A stretch of DNA of 64,000 bases from Streptomyces sp. Ru62 (GTDB lineage: Bacteria > Actinomycetota > Actinomycetes > Streptomycetales > Streptomycetaceae), in contig NZ_PQSU01000023.1 in NCBI RefSeq assembly GCF_002920615.1, forward strand, positions 62,001 through 126,000, given 5' to 3'. Under the pieces are notes generated by a model. It saw only the letters and a list, made by a program, of their open reading frames with translations. It did not search any database and had not been told where the DNA came from. Position 1 is the stretch's first letter. Every line of letters begins with the position of its first letter. Position numbers and translations under genes: made by a program. This document shows positions 32,966 to 41,175 of the stretch, in pieces.

Positions 32966-33962
32966 AGCGGGTGGCGAGGAGTTCCAGCGTGTCGATCACG
33001 CGGTTCGAGAAACCCCACTCGTTGTCGTACCACGCGACCACCTTGATGTGCCGGCCGTCGACGCGGGTGAGGGCCGAGTCGAAGATCGACGAGGCGGGAT
33101 TGCCCGTGATGTCGGACGACACGAGCGGGTCGTCCGAGTACTCAAGGATGCCGGCGAGCGGCCCCTCCGCCGCGGCGCGGTACGCGGCCAGCACCTCGTC
33201 GCGCGTCACGTCGCGGGCGACGGTCGTGTTGAGCTCGACGATCGAGCCCACCGGCACCGGCACGCGGATCGAGTCGCCCGACAGCCTGCCGTCGAGGTTC
33301 GGCAGCACCAGGCCGATCGCCTTGGCGGCGCCGGTCGTGGTCGGCACGATGTTGACGCCTGCGGCCCGGGCGCGACGGGCGTCACGGTGCGGGCCGTCCT
33401 GCAGGTTCTGCTCCTGCGTGTAGGCGTGCACCGTCGTCATGAACCCGTGCTCGATGCCGGCGAGTTCGTCGAGGACCGCGGCCAGCGGCGCGAGCGCGTT
33501 GGTGGTGCAGGAGGCGTTCGAGACGATCGTGTGCACCGCCGGATCGTAGGCGTCGGTGTTCACGCCGAACGCGAGAGTGACGTCGGCGCCGTCCGACGGC
33601 GCGCTCACGAGCACCTTCTTGGCCCCGGCGTCGAGGTGGGCCCGGGCGGCCTTGGCCGCGGTGAAGCGGCCGGTGGCTTCCAGGACGACGTCGACACCGA
33701 GTTCGGCCCACGGCAACTGCGCCGGTTCCCGCTCGGCCAGCACCGTGATCCGCCGGCCGTCGACGACGAGGGTGTTGCCGTCGACGGCCACCGGGCGCCC
33801 GAGCCGGCCGGCCGTGCTGTCGAAGGCGAGCAGCCGGGCGAGCGCGGCGGGCTCTGTCAGATCGTTGACGGCGACGATCTCCAGGGCACTGTCGCGCTCC
33901 AGCAGTGCGCGCAGCACATTGCGTCCGATGCGGCCGAATCCGTTGATGGCGATGCGAGTCAT
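32964..33962 (-). CDS. gap: Type I glyceraldehyde-3-phosphate dehydrogenase
   Basis: A 332-residue enzyme starting at ATG 33962 with GAAGGGA upstream. The NAD-binding N-terminus is RIAINGFGRIGRNVLRALLE; the active site is Cys152 in SNASCTTNALAP with His179 in MTTVHAYTQEQ; SGDSIRVPVPVGSIVEL and WYDNEWGFSNRVID complete the family. It converts glyceraldehyde 3-phosphate to 1,3-bisphosphoglycerate. The usual partners pgk and tpi are not adjacent, so this is an accessory copy, downstream of a GlxA regulator on the same strand (112-base gap). Its physiological role is inferred. Confidence 0.93.
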   Translation of the reverse strand: MTRIAINGFGRIGRNVLRALLERDSALEIVAVNDLTEPAALARLLAFDSTAGRLGRPVAVDGNTLVVDGRRITVLAEREPAQLPWAELGVDVVLEATGRFTAAKAARAHLDAGAKKVLVSAPSDGADVTLAFGVNTDAYDPAVHTIVSNASCTTNALAPLAAVLDELAGIEHGFMTTVHAYTQEQNLQDGPHRDARRARAAGVNIVPTTTGAAKAIGLVLPNLDGRLSGDSIRVPVPVGSIVELNTTVARDVTRDEVLAAYRAAAEGPLAGILEYSDDPLVSSDITGNPASSIFDSALTRVDGRHIKVVAWYDNEWGFSNRVIDTLELLATR

Positions 33963-34074
33963 GAGTGATGTCCCTTCCGTTCGCCACCAGACTCGCCCGC
34001 GGTCCGCACCGCCGACAGTGGCGGGATCGCCAGGGTCCAAAAGGATCCCGCCAGCCGCCGTGGTGCCGGGCGGG

Positions 34075-35031
34075 TCACTCGCCCCGGGTGAAGGTGCGCC
34101 GGTACTCACTCGGTGTGGTGCCGAGGATGCGCTGGAAGTGCAGCCGTAGGTTCGCGCCGGTGCCGAGCCCGACGTCGTCGGCGATCTGCTCGACGCTGCG
34201 CTGCGAGCGTTCAAGCAGTTCGCGGGCCAGGTCGATGCGGGCGCGCATCACCCACTGCATCGGCGTGTAGCCGGTCTCCTCCACGAAGCGCCGGGAGAAC
34301 GTGCGGGGCGAGACTCCCGCCTGCCGCGCCAGTACGTCGAGGGTGAGGGGCCCGCCGAGCCGGTGCAGCGCCCACTCACGGGTCGCGGCGAACCGCTCGC
34401 CGAGCGGCTCGGGCACACTGCGCGGGACGTACTGTGCCTGGCCGCCGCTGCGGTAGGGGGCCGCGACCAGACGCCGGGCCGCGTGGTTGGACGCGGCCAC
34501 TCCGAGATCACCGCGCAGGATGTGCAGGCACAGGTCGATGCCGGAGGCGGCGCCCGCCGAGGTGAGCACGCTGCCCTCGTCGACGAACAGCACGTTCTCG
34601 TCCACCTGGACGAGCGGATGCCCGGCCGCGAGTGCCCGCGTGTAGTGCCAGTGCGTCGTGGCGCGCTTGCCGTCGAGCAGGCCCGTGGCGGCGAGCGCGA
34701 AGGCGCCCGTGGAAATGGCGGCCAGCCGCGCGCCCCGGTCGTGGGCCGTGATCAGCGCGTCGATCACGGCCTGCGGCGGGTCGTCGCGATCCGGGAACCG
34801 GTAGCCGGGGACGAAGACGATGTCGGCCCACGCAAGCGCGTCGAGGCCGTGGGCGACGTGGTACGCGAGGCCGTCCCCGCCGGTCACGAGACCGGGTGCC
34901 GCCCCGCACACCCGCACCTCGTACGGCATGCTCGCGCGGGTCGTGAAGACCTGCGCGGGAATTCCGACGTCGAGCGGCTTCGCACCCTCCAGGACGAGGA
35001 CGGCGACGCGGCGAAGGCGGGAGGGTGGCAC
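34075..35031 (-). CDS. GlxA family transcriptional regulator (DJ-1/PfpI plus AraC HTH)
   Basis: A 318-residue protein starting at GTG 35031, with no clear ribosome binding site. The DJ-1-like domain (RRVAVLVLEGAKPLDVGIPAQVF; LAAISTGAFALAATGLLDGKRATTHWHY) has Ser-Thr where the other GlxA protein has Cys-Ser at the elbow. The AraC domain (VLARQAGVSPRTFSRRFVEETGYTPMQWV; GLGTGANLRLHFQRILGTTPSEYRRTF) occupies the last 100 residues. It lies directly upstream of the accessory GAPDH gene, which may be its target. It is a paralogue of the regulator at 17067-18041. Confidence 0.9.
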   Translation of the reverse strand: MPPSRLRRVAVLVLEGAKPLDVGIPAQVFTTRASMPYEVRVCGAAPGLVTGGDGLAYHVAHGLDALAWADIVFVPGYRFPDRDDPPQAVIDALITAHDRGARLAAISTGAFALAATGLLDGKRATTHWHYTRALAAGHPLVQVDENVLFVDEGSVLTSAGAASGIDLCLHILRGDLGVAASNHAARRLVAAPYRSGGQAQYVPRSVPEPLGERFAATREWALHRLGGPLTLDVLARQAGVSPRTFSRRFVEETGYTPMQWVMRARIDLARELLERSQRSVEQIADDVGLGTGANLRLHFQRILGTTPSEYRRTFTRGE

Positions 35032-35125
35032 AGGGAAAGGTTACGTGGGACGTGACGCCGGTTCGCCACCGCGCGGTCGTCGTCCCCGTCCCGTCGCTCC
35101 TTCCTGCCGTGTGCGGTGCCGTGCC

Positions 35126-36310
35126 TCAGAGCTGGATGGGCAGGTGGCGGGGGCCGCGGAGCATGGCGTTCTGACGGTAGGGGGGCGGGTCCTGGACCAG
35201 CCGGGCGGTGCCGAGGTGGGGGAGCAGGGCGCCGAGCGCGGAATACGCCTCGATACGGGCCAGGGGGCCGCCGTAGCAGATGTGGATGCCGCTGCCGAAG
35301 CCGAAGTGCTGGTTGTCCGGACGGGTGGGGTCGAACCGGTCGGGTTCGTGGAACCGCTTGGGGTCGCGGCTGCCCGAGGCCAGTACCAGGATGACGGACG
35401 AGCCTTCCGGGACGGTGGTGCCGGCGACGTCGATGTCGGCCCGCGGGATGCGCTCGCGCATGTGGACCGGAGGCTCGTACCGCAGCAGTTCCTCCACCGC
35501 CCGGGGCAGCAGGTCCGGTTCGCGGCGCAGCAGGTCCAGCTGTTCGGGCCGGCGCAGCAGGGTGAGCACACCGTTGGTGATGAGGTTGACCGTGGTCTCG
35601 TGCCCGGCGATGAGCAGCAGGACCGCTGTTTCGGCGAGTTCCTCCCGAGTGAGCCGCAGGGCCGGGTCGGGCTCGTTGACGAAGGCGGAGAGCATGTCGT
35701 CGCTGGGCTTGCCGCGGCGCTCTTCGGCGAGGTTCACCAAGTAGCCGCCCATCTCCATCTTCGCCTGTTCACCGGCCTTGTCCGTCTCGGTGGTGTCCGC
35801 ACCGGCCCTGACGTCGGCGGCGGCGACGAGGGCGTCGGACCAGGCCCTGAAGAGGGGCTCGTCCTCGCGTGGCACGCCGAGCAGGCGGCAGATGACCGTG
35901 ACGGGCAGCGGGTACGCGAAGTCGTCGACCAGATCGATCTGCTCGCCCGCACGGAAGGAGGCCAGCAGCTCCTGGGTGATCCGGTCGATCTCGCCGCGCA
36001 TGCCGTCGACGCGGTGCGGGCTGTGCGGCGGACCGAAGGGCCGCATGGCCAGGGTGCGCAGTCTGTGGTGTTCGGGGTCGTCGAGCCGCAGGAACGGCAG
36101 TTGCTGCGCCTCCCCGCCGCGGGTACGGGGATCGACGCTCACCCGCGGGTCGTGGAGCAGGGCGGCGACCTCGTGGTAGGTGCCGACCAGGTAGCTGCCG
36201 TCGGTCTGCTGAACCACGGGACCGGCCGCGCGGAGTTCCGCGTACAGCGGGTACGGGTCAGGGCGGTTGGAGTAGTCGGTGATGCGTGCCAGCAGGGTCT
36301 CGGAGGCCAT
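35126..36310 (-). CDS. Cytochrome P450
   Basis: A 394-residue soluble bacterial P450 starting at ATG 36310. The oxygen-binding I-helix is LLLIAGHETTVN (235-242), the K-helix ExxR is Glu274-Arg277 in VEELLRYEPPVHMRE, and the haem ligand is Cys345 in FGFGSGIHICYGGPLAR. All key residues are present. It is the third gene of an operon after a ferredoxin and a ferredoxin reductase, so it has its own redox chain. A P450 with both redox partners in one locus resembles reported CYP147-type Streptomyces loci, but the subfamily cannot be fixed by eye. The substrate is unknown. Confidence 0.95.
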   Translation of the reverse strand: MASETLLARITDYSNRPDPYPLYAELRAAGPVVQQTDGSYLVGTYHEVAALLHDPRVSVDPRTRGGEAQQLPFLRLDDPEHHRLRTLAMRPFGPPHSPHRVDGMRGEIDRITQELLASFRAGEQIDLVDDFAYPLPVTVICRLLGVPREDEPLFRAWSDALVAAADVRAGADTTETDKAGEQAKMEMGGYLVNLAEERRGKPSDDMLSAFVNEPDPALRLTREELAETAVLLLIAGHETTVNLITNGVLTLLRRPEQLDLLRREPDLLPRAVEELLRYEPPVHMRERIPRADIDVAGTTVPEGSSVILVLASGSRDPKRFHEPDRFDPTRPDNQHFGFGSGIHICYGGPLARIEAYSALGALLPHLGTARLVQDPPPYRQNAMLRGPRHLPIQL

Positions 36311-36341
36311 GGCGGCTCCTCGGGGTCGAGCGGGACGTGGG

Positions 36342-37697
36342 CTACACCACGGTCAGTCGGCGGTCGGGCAGGTGACCGGTGAGCGCGACGGTCGGGCCGT
36401 GGGACAGCACCGACGGATCGGGCACGTCGGAAGGGATCGTGACGTCGGCCGCGATCGCGCGGTCCGGCGCGCCGGGCGGGGGCGGGAAGGGGGCGGCCGT
36501 CTCGATCAGATGCCGGTAGTAGTCGAGCGACTTGGCCATGTCGACGGTGACGGCCGCGGTGACCCGGCCCTTGTACCCGTAGACCATGGCAAGACGGCGG
36601 GCCTCCAGCGAGCCTTGGGCGATGACGACGTGGTCCGAGTAGGTGGGCACGCCCACGGACTTGATGTTGAGTCCGAACTGGGTCGACCAGAAGACCGGCA
36701 CGGCCAGGTGCGGGCGTTGCAGCGGGCCCGGGCTGACCATGTTGTGGGCCGCCACCTGGGCCTGCTCGACCGCGTTGCCCCAGTGCTCCAGGGACAGCAT
36801 CTGGTAGCCGAAGAGCGGGTGGGGGAAGCGGGAGACGTCGCCGGCCACGAAGACGTCGTCGGTGACGATCCCGTACATGTTGAAGGCCCGGCATCCCGCG
36901 TCGCACGCGATGCCGCGCGGGCCCACCGCCAGCCCCGACTCCGCCAGCCATTCGACATTGCGGATCGCTCCCAACGCCGCCACGCACACGTCCGCGTCGA
37001 TCCGGCTGCCGTCGGACAGCTCCGCACCCGTGAACGCTCCGTTGCCGTTCAGGGCGGTGACCGTCACGCCGGTGCGCAGGTCCACGCCGTGGTTGCGCTG
37101 CATGACGGCCGCGAGCTTCGACAGGGTGCCGCCGAGCGCGCCGACCAGCGGAGCGGGGCCGCGCTCGGTGACCGTGACCTGCACTCCCAGCTCCCGGCAC
37201 GCCGAGGCGATCTCGGAGCCCGTGAAGCCGCCGCCGATGACCAGGACGCGCTCCGGCCTCGCGGCGAGCCGCTCGGCCAGCCCCGCGCCGTCCTCCCGGG
37301 AACGCAGGGTGAACACGCCCTCCAGCGCGGCCTCCTCCTTGTTGGGCCAGGGCCGCGCCCGGGTGCCAGTGGCGATCAACACCCGGTCGTACGGCAGTGA
37401 CTCCCCCTCTTCCAGCAGCACCCGCTTCTCCAGCAGGTCCAGGCCCGTGGCGCGGACGCCCAGCCGCCACTCGGCGTCCGGGTCCCGGCGCATCGGCAGC
37501 TCGGTGGTCTCCGCCGTCGCCTGCCCGAGCAGCACCTGCTTGGACAGCGGCGGACGGTCGTAGGGTGCGTGGGGTTCGTCCCCGACCACGGTCAGTGAGC
37601 CGGTGAAGCCTTCCTCGCGCAGCGCTTCCGCGGCCCGCAGCCCGGCCAGCGACGCACCGACGATGACGATGCGGCCGTCCTTGAGGTCATCGGGCAC
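36342..37697 (-). CDS. NAD(P)H-dependent ferredoxin reductase (FAD-dependent pyridine nucleotide-disulfide oxidoreductase)
   Basis: A 451-residue flavoprotein starting at GTG 37697, overlapping the ferredoxin stop by 11 bases. The FAD motif is RIVIVGASLAGLRAAEAL (GxSxAG), the NAD(P) motif is RVLVIGGGFTGSEIASACRELG, and DVFVAGDVSRFPHPLF is the C-terminal FAD signature. It matches P450-system ferredoxin reductases of the putidaredoxin reductase class. The C-terminal domain is somewhat long and diverged. It should pass electrons from NAD(P)H to the co-encoded ferredoxin. Confidence 0.92.
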   Translation of the reverse strand: MPDDLKDGRIVIVGASLAGLRAAEALREEGFTGSLTVVGDEPHAPYDRPPLSKQVLLGQATAETTELPMRRDPDAEWRLGVRATGLDLLEKRVLLEEGESLPYDRVLIATGTRARPWPNKEEAALEGVFTLRSREDGAGLAERLAARPERVLVIGGGFTGSEIASACRELGVQVTVTERGPAPLVGALGGTLSKLAAVMQRNHGVDLRTGVTVTALNGNGAFTGAELSDGSRIDADVCVAALGAIRNVEWLAESGLAVGPRGIACDAGCRAFNMYGIVTDDVFVAGDVSRFPHPLFGYQMLSLEHWGNAVEQAQVAAHNMVSPGPLQRPHLAVPVFWSTQFGLNIKSVGVPTYSDHVVIAQGSLEARRLAMVYGYKGRVTAAVTVDMAKSLDYYRHLIETAAPFPPPPGAPDRAIAADVTIPSDVPDPSVLSHGPTVALTGHLPDRRLTVV

Positions 37698-37896
37698 CGC
37701 TGCTCACCTCTTCACCCAGGAGGATGGCCTGGACCGGACAGGCCGCCGCGGCCTGGCGTACGCGTTCCTCCTGGTCGTCGGGTACGGCCGTGGCGTAGAG
37801 GAGGCCTTCCTCGCCGTGCAGCTCGAACACGCCCGGCGCGAGGAACACACACTGTGCGTATCCCTGGCAGCGCGTGAGATCGACAACGGTCCGCAT
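37687..37896 (-). CDS. [3Fe-4S]-type ferredoxin
   Basis: A 69-residue ferredoxin starting at ATG 37896 behind AGGAGG. An upstream in-frame ATG at 37965 is rejected because the family N-terminus MRTVVDLTRCQGYAQC begins here. The ligands are Cys10, Cys16 and Cys53 (ACPVQAI); the middle cysteine of a 4Fe-4S CxxCxxC motif is replaced by Tyr13, which indicates a 3Fe-4S cluster as in many P450 ferredoxins. It heads the operon with its reductase and P450. Confidence 0.93.
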   Translation of the reverse strand: MRTVVDLTRCQGYAQCVFLAPGVFELHGEEGLLYATAVPDDQEERVRQAAAACPVQAILLGEEVSSGAR

Positions 37897-37928
37897 CTTC
37901 ACTACCTCCTCCGCCGTCACACCCCCCC

Positions 37929-38210
37929 TCACCTCCAGAATGGGCGGAGACCCGTGCGCTCGCACGGTGACCGCCTGCGGGACGCGGCCGGTGAGCCGTC
38001 AGTTGCGGGCGCGGTCGAGGGCGGAGTGCTTGAACGCGGGGCGGGCTCAGCCCAGTTGCTCGTCCCGTGGCTCATCTCCTCGGCGTGCAGGCCGACATGG
38101 TCGGCGTAGGTCGGCATCTCCTCGATGGCCAGGCGGACCTGGAGGGAGCAGACGGAGCAGGCGTCCCCGTCGCCTTCCGGGCCGTCGGGCCGGCCTGGGT
38201 GCCGTGACAC
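37929..38210 (-). pseudogene. Possible remnant or small gene with a CxxC motif
   Basis: From GTG 38210 a frame of 93 codons contains a stretch that looks genuinely coding: DACSVCSLQVRLAIEEMPTY followed by ADHVGLHAEEMSHGTSNW, with nearly every third base G or C from about 38165 to 38040. After that the composition falls off and the tail is Ser/Arg-rich, as if out of frame. No ribosome binding site is evident before the GTG. I do not recognise the family. It is either a decayed gene or a small zinc-binding protein. Confidence 0.3.
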
Positions 38211-38448
38211 CGGACCAGGAGCCGGAGACCGGTTCGTTGCCGAGGGCACCGAAGCCGGCTCCCTGCCCCGCCCCCCGGACGCAGCACCGTGCCCGCGCCG
38301 CCCCCGTCGTGGTCGCCGGACCCGTCGATCGTCGTCGGCCCGACGGCTCCCCGTCGGAGCGACGGCAGGGCACGGCACCGTCGGCCGACCGGACGCGTGG
38401 TCCGATCGGGTGCCGACCGGGGCAGTCAGGTCCCACGGCACCGCCCGT

Positions 38449-38468
38449 TCCGGGGTCGGTGGCCCGAA
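38449..38468. promoter_or_regulatory. DevR/OsdR-like palindrome upstream of phosphoketolase
   Basis: TCCGGGGTCGGTGGCCCGAA at 38449-38468 fits one half (GnCCCsAA) of the mycobacterial DevR/DosR box perfectly and the other half partly. It lies 100 bases upstream of the phosphoketolase start. Universal stress protein genes downstream make hypoxia/dormancy-type control plausible. The match is by eye only. Confidence 0.35.
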
Positions 38469-38567
38469 CGGCCCTGTCGGGAACCCGGCGCGTCGATGGA
38501 AGGTGGTCGTACAGAGGCCGAGACACAAGAAACCCCCGAACGCCGTCCCGACACGAAAGGGATCCGG

Positions 38568-40952
38568 ATGTCCGTCGACACGCGCACGGCGCCCGCCGCA
38601 CTCTCGGACGAGGAGCTCGCCTCCCTGGACGCCCACTGGCGCGCCGCGAACTACCTCTCCGTCGGCCAGATCTATCTCATGGCGAACCCCCTGCTGAGCG
38701 AGCCGCTCCAGCCCGAGCACGTCAAACCACGGCTGCTCGGCCACTGGGGCACCTCACCCGGCCTGAACCTGGTGCACACCCACCTCAACCGCGTGATCAA
38801 GGCCCGCGGCCTGGACGCGCTGTGCATCTGGGGGCCCGGACACGGCGGCCCGGCCGTGCTCGCCAACTCCTGGCTGGAGGGGTCGTACACCGAGACCTAC
38901 CCGGACGTCACCCGGGACGCGGCCGGCATGGCCCGGCTGTTCAAGCAGTTCTCCTTCCCGGGCGGGGTGCCCAGCCATGTCGCCCCCGAGACCCCCGGCT
39001 CCATTCACGAGGGCGGTGAACTCGGCTACTCCCTGTCACACGCCTACGGCGCGGCCTTCGACAACCCGGACCTGCTGGTCGCCTGCGTGATCGGTGACGG
39101 GGAGGCGGAGACCGGGCCGCTGGCCGCCTCCTGGCACTCCGACAAGTTCCTCGACCCGGTCCACGACGGCGCCGTGCTGCCGATCCTGCACCTGAACGGC
39201 TACAAGATCGCCAACCCGACGGTGCTGGCCCGGCTCCCGGAAACCGAACTCGACGAACTTCTGCGTGGCTACGGCCACGACCCCATCCATGTCACCGGTG
39301 ACGACCCGACGGCCGTCCATCGCGCGATGGCCGCGGCGATGGACGAGGCGGTCGACCGCATCGCCGGTTTCCAGCGTGCCGCCCGCGAGGAGCAGGCCAC
39401 GGACCGGCCCCGCTGGCCCGTGATCGTGCTGCGCACGCCCAAGGGCTGGACCGGTCCCGCCGAGGTGGACGGACTGCCGGTCGAGGGCACCTGGCGGGCG
39501 CACCAGGTGCCGCTGGCCGCCGTACGGGACAACCCGGAACACCTGCGGCAGCTGGAACAGTGGCTGCGCTCCTACCGTCCCGAGGAACTGTTCGACGAGC
39601 ACGGCGCCCCTCGCGCACACGTCGTGGCATGCGTCCCGGAGGGTGCCCGGCGGCTCGGTGCCACCCCGCACGCCAACGGCGGCCTCCTCCTGCGGGAACT
39701 GCCTCTGCCGCCCCTGGAGAAGTACGCCGTCGAGGTGGACAAGCACGGCGCCACTCTGCACGAACCCACGCGTGTCCTCGGTGACCTGCTCGAAGACGTC
39801 ATGCGGGCGACCACGGACCGCCGCGACTTCCGGCTCGTCGGCCCCGACGAGACCGCCTCCAACCGGCTCCAGGCCGTCTACGCGGCCAGCGGCAAGGCGT
39901 GGCAGGCCGCCACCCTCGACGTGGACGAACACCTCGACCGGCACGGCCGGGTCATGGAGATCCTCTCCGAGCACACCTGCCAGGGCTGGCTGGAGGGCTA
40001 CCTCCTCACCGGCCGGCACGGGTTGTTCTCCTGCTACGAGGCCTTCGTGCACATCGTGGACTCCATGGTCAACCAGCACATCAAGTGGCTGCGCACCACC
40101 CGCCGCCTGCCCTGGCGCGCTCCTGTCGCCTCCCTGAACTACCTCCTCACGTCCCATGTGTGGCGGCAGGACCACAACGGCTTCTCCCACCAGGACCCCG
40201 GCTTCGTGGACCACATCCTGAACAAGAGCCCCGAGGCCGTACGGGTCTACTTCCCGCCGGACGCGAACACACTGCTGTCCGTGGCGGACCACGCCCTGCG
40301 CAGCCGCGACTACGTCAACGTGATCGTGGCGGGCAAGCAGCCCTGCTTCGACTGGCTGCCGATGGAGGAGGCGAAGGTCCACTGCGCCCGGGGCGCCGGC
40401 ATCTGGGAGTGGGCCGGCAGCGAGGACGGTACGCGTGAACCGGACGCGGTGCTCGCGTGCGCGGGTGACGTGCCGACGCAGGAGGTCCTCGCCGCGGCCC
40501 AGCTACTGCGCCGCCACCTGCCCGACCTGGCCGTGCGCGTGGTCAACGTGGTCGACATCGCCCGACTGCTGCCGAGCGAGGAACACCCGCACGGCATGAG
40601 CGACTTCGAGTACGACGGGCTCTTCACGGCGGACAAGCCGGTGATCTTCGCCTACCACGGCTACCCCTGGCTCATCCACCGCCTGGCCTACCGCCGTACC
40701 GGGCACCGCCACCTGCACGTGCGCGGCTACAAGGAGATCGGCACGACGACCACCCCCTTCGACATGGTGGTCCGCAACGACCTGGACCGCTACCGCCTGG
40801 TCATGGACGTCATCGACCGCGTCCCCGGCCTCGCCGTCCGCGCGGCCGCCGTACGCCAGCACATGGAGGACGCCCGCCAGCGCCACCACGTCCACATCCG
40901 GGAACACGGCACGGACCTGCCCGAGGTCGCCGACTGGACATGGGACGGCTGA
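38568..40952 (+). CDS. xfp: Xylulose 5-phosphate/fructose 6-phosphate phosphoketolase
   Basis: A 794-residue thiamine-diphosphate enzyme starting at ATG 38568 with GAAAGGG upstream. Family signatures include YLSVGQIYLMANPLL, GHWGTSPGLNLVHTHLNR, WGPGHGGPAVLANSWLEG, the ThDP/Mg motif VIGDGEAETGPLAASWHS, and late HEHTCQGWLEG-type (EHTCQGWLEGYLLTGRHG) and HQDPGFVDHIL motifs. Length matches the family (about 800). It splits xylulose 5-phosphate with phosphate into acetyl phosphate and glyceraldehyde 3-phosphate. It is followed by universal stress proteins, a common Streptomyces stress or low-oxygen grouping. The short terminator after the stop suggests it is monocistronic. Confidence 0.95.
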   Translation: MSVDTRTAPAALSDEELASLDAHWRAANYLSVGQIYLMANPLLSEPLQPEHVKPRLLGHWGTSPGLNLVHTHLNRVIKARGLDALCIWGPGHGGPAVLANSWLEGSYTETYPDVTRDAAGMARLFKQFSFPGGVPSHVAPETPGSIHEGGELGYSLSHAYGAAFDNPDLLVACVIGDGEAETGPLAASWHSDKFLDPVHDGAVLPILHLNGYKIANPTVLARLPETELDELLRGYGHDPIHVTGDDPTAVHRAMAAAMDEAVDRIAGFQRAAREEQATDRPRWPVIVLRTPKGWTGPAEVDGLPVEGTWRAHQVPLAAVRDNPEHLRQLEQWLRSYRPEELFDEHGAPRAHVVACVPEGARRLGATPHANGGLLLRELPLPPLEKYAVEVDKHGATLHEPTRVLGDLLEDVMRATTDRRDFRLVGPDETASNRLQAVYAASGKAWQAATLDVDEHLDRHGRVMEILSEHTCQGWLEGYLLTGRHGLFSCYEAFVHIVDSMVNQHIKWLRTTRRLPWRAPVASLNYLLTSHVWRQDHNGFSHQDPGFVDHILNKSPEAVRVYFPPDANTLLSVADHALRSRDYVNVIVAGKQPCFDWLPMEEAKVHCARGAGIWEWAGSEDGTREPDAVLACAGDVPTQEVLAAAQLLRRHLPDLAVRVVNVVDIARLLPSEEHPHGMSDFEYDGLFTADKPVIFAYHGYPWLIHRLAYRRTGHRHLHVRGYKEIGTTTTPFDMVVRNDLDRYRLVMDVIDRVPGLAVRAAAVRQHMEDARQRHHVHIREHGTDLPEVADWTWDG

Positions 40953-40953
40953 A

Positions 40954-40978
40954 CCGCCGCCCGGGAGCGCCCCGGCGG
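40954..40978 (+). terminator. Hairpin after phosphoketolase
   Basis: CCGCCG at 40954-40959 pairs with CGGCGG at 40973-40978, starting 2 bases after the stop. The stem is short. Confidence 0.4.
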
Positions 40979-41060
40979 AGCATCGCCGCGGCGCTCTCCG
41001 CCCTGTCCCCGCGGGCTCGCGCATCCGGCCACGGGGCAGGGCCGAAGCAGGTGAGAGACC

Positions 41061-41096
41061 ATGATGTTCTGGTACGGCCACGTCTTCGTGAGGAGC
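41061..41096 (+). pseudogene. Possible 5' remnant of a small SHOCT-type membrane protein gene
   Basis: ATGATG at 41061 with a GGTGAGAG site upstream opens MMFWYGHVFV, the start typical of small Streptomyces membrane proteins (MMFWY then a glycine/tryptophan-rich helix) that are often found near universal stress protein genes. The hydrophobic helix does not follow; the frame continues into basic, then shadow sequence. It is either a truncated remnant or coincidence. Confidence 0.2.
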
Positions 41097-41175
41097 CGAC
41101 GACCTCCGGCCGGGACCGTGAACGCGCTCGCGGTGTACGGCGCGACAGGCGGCCCCAGGAAAGGCGGTGGGGACG

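Larger units (their letters stand above)
37897..38567. other. 671-base region with a possible gene remnant
   Basis: The region lies between the divergent ferredoxin and phosphoketolase genes. The left part carries a coding-like minus-strand fragment (37929-38210, listed separately). The right part, 38211-38567, shows no gene; it contains a DevR/OsdR-like palindrome and the phosphoketolase promoter region. Confidence 0.4.
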
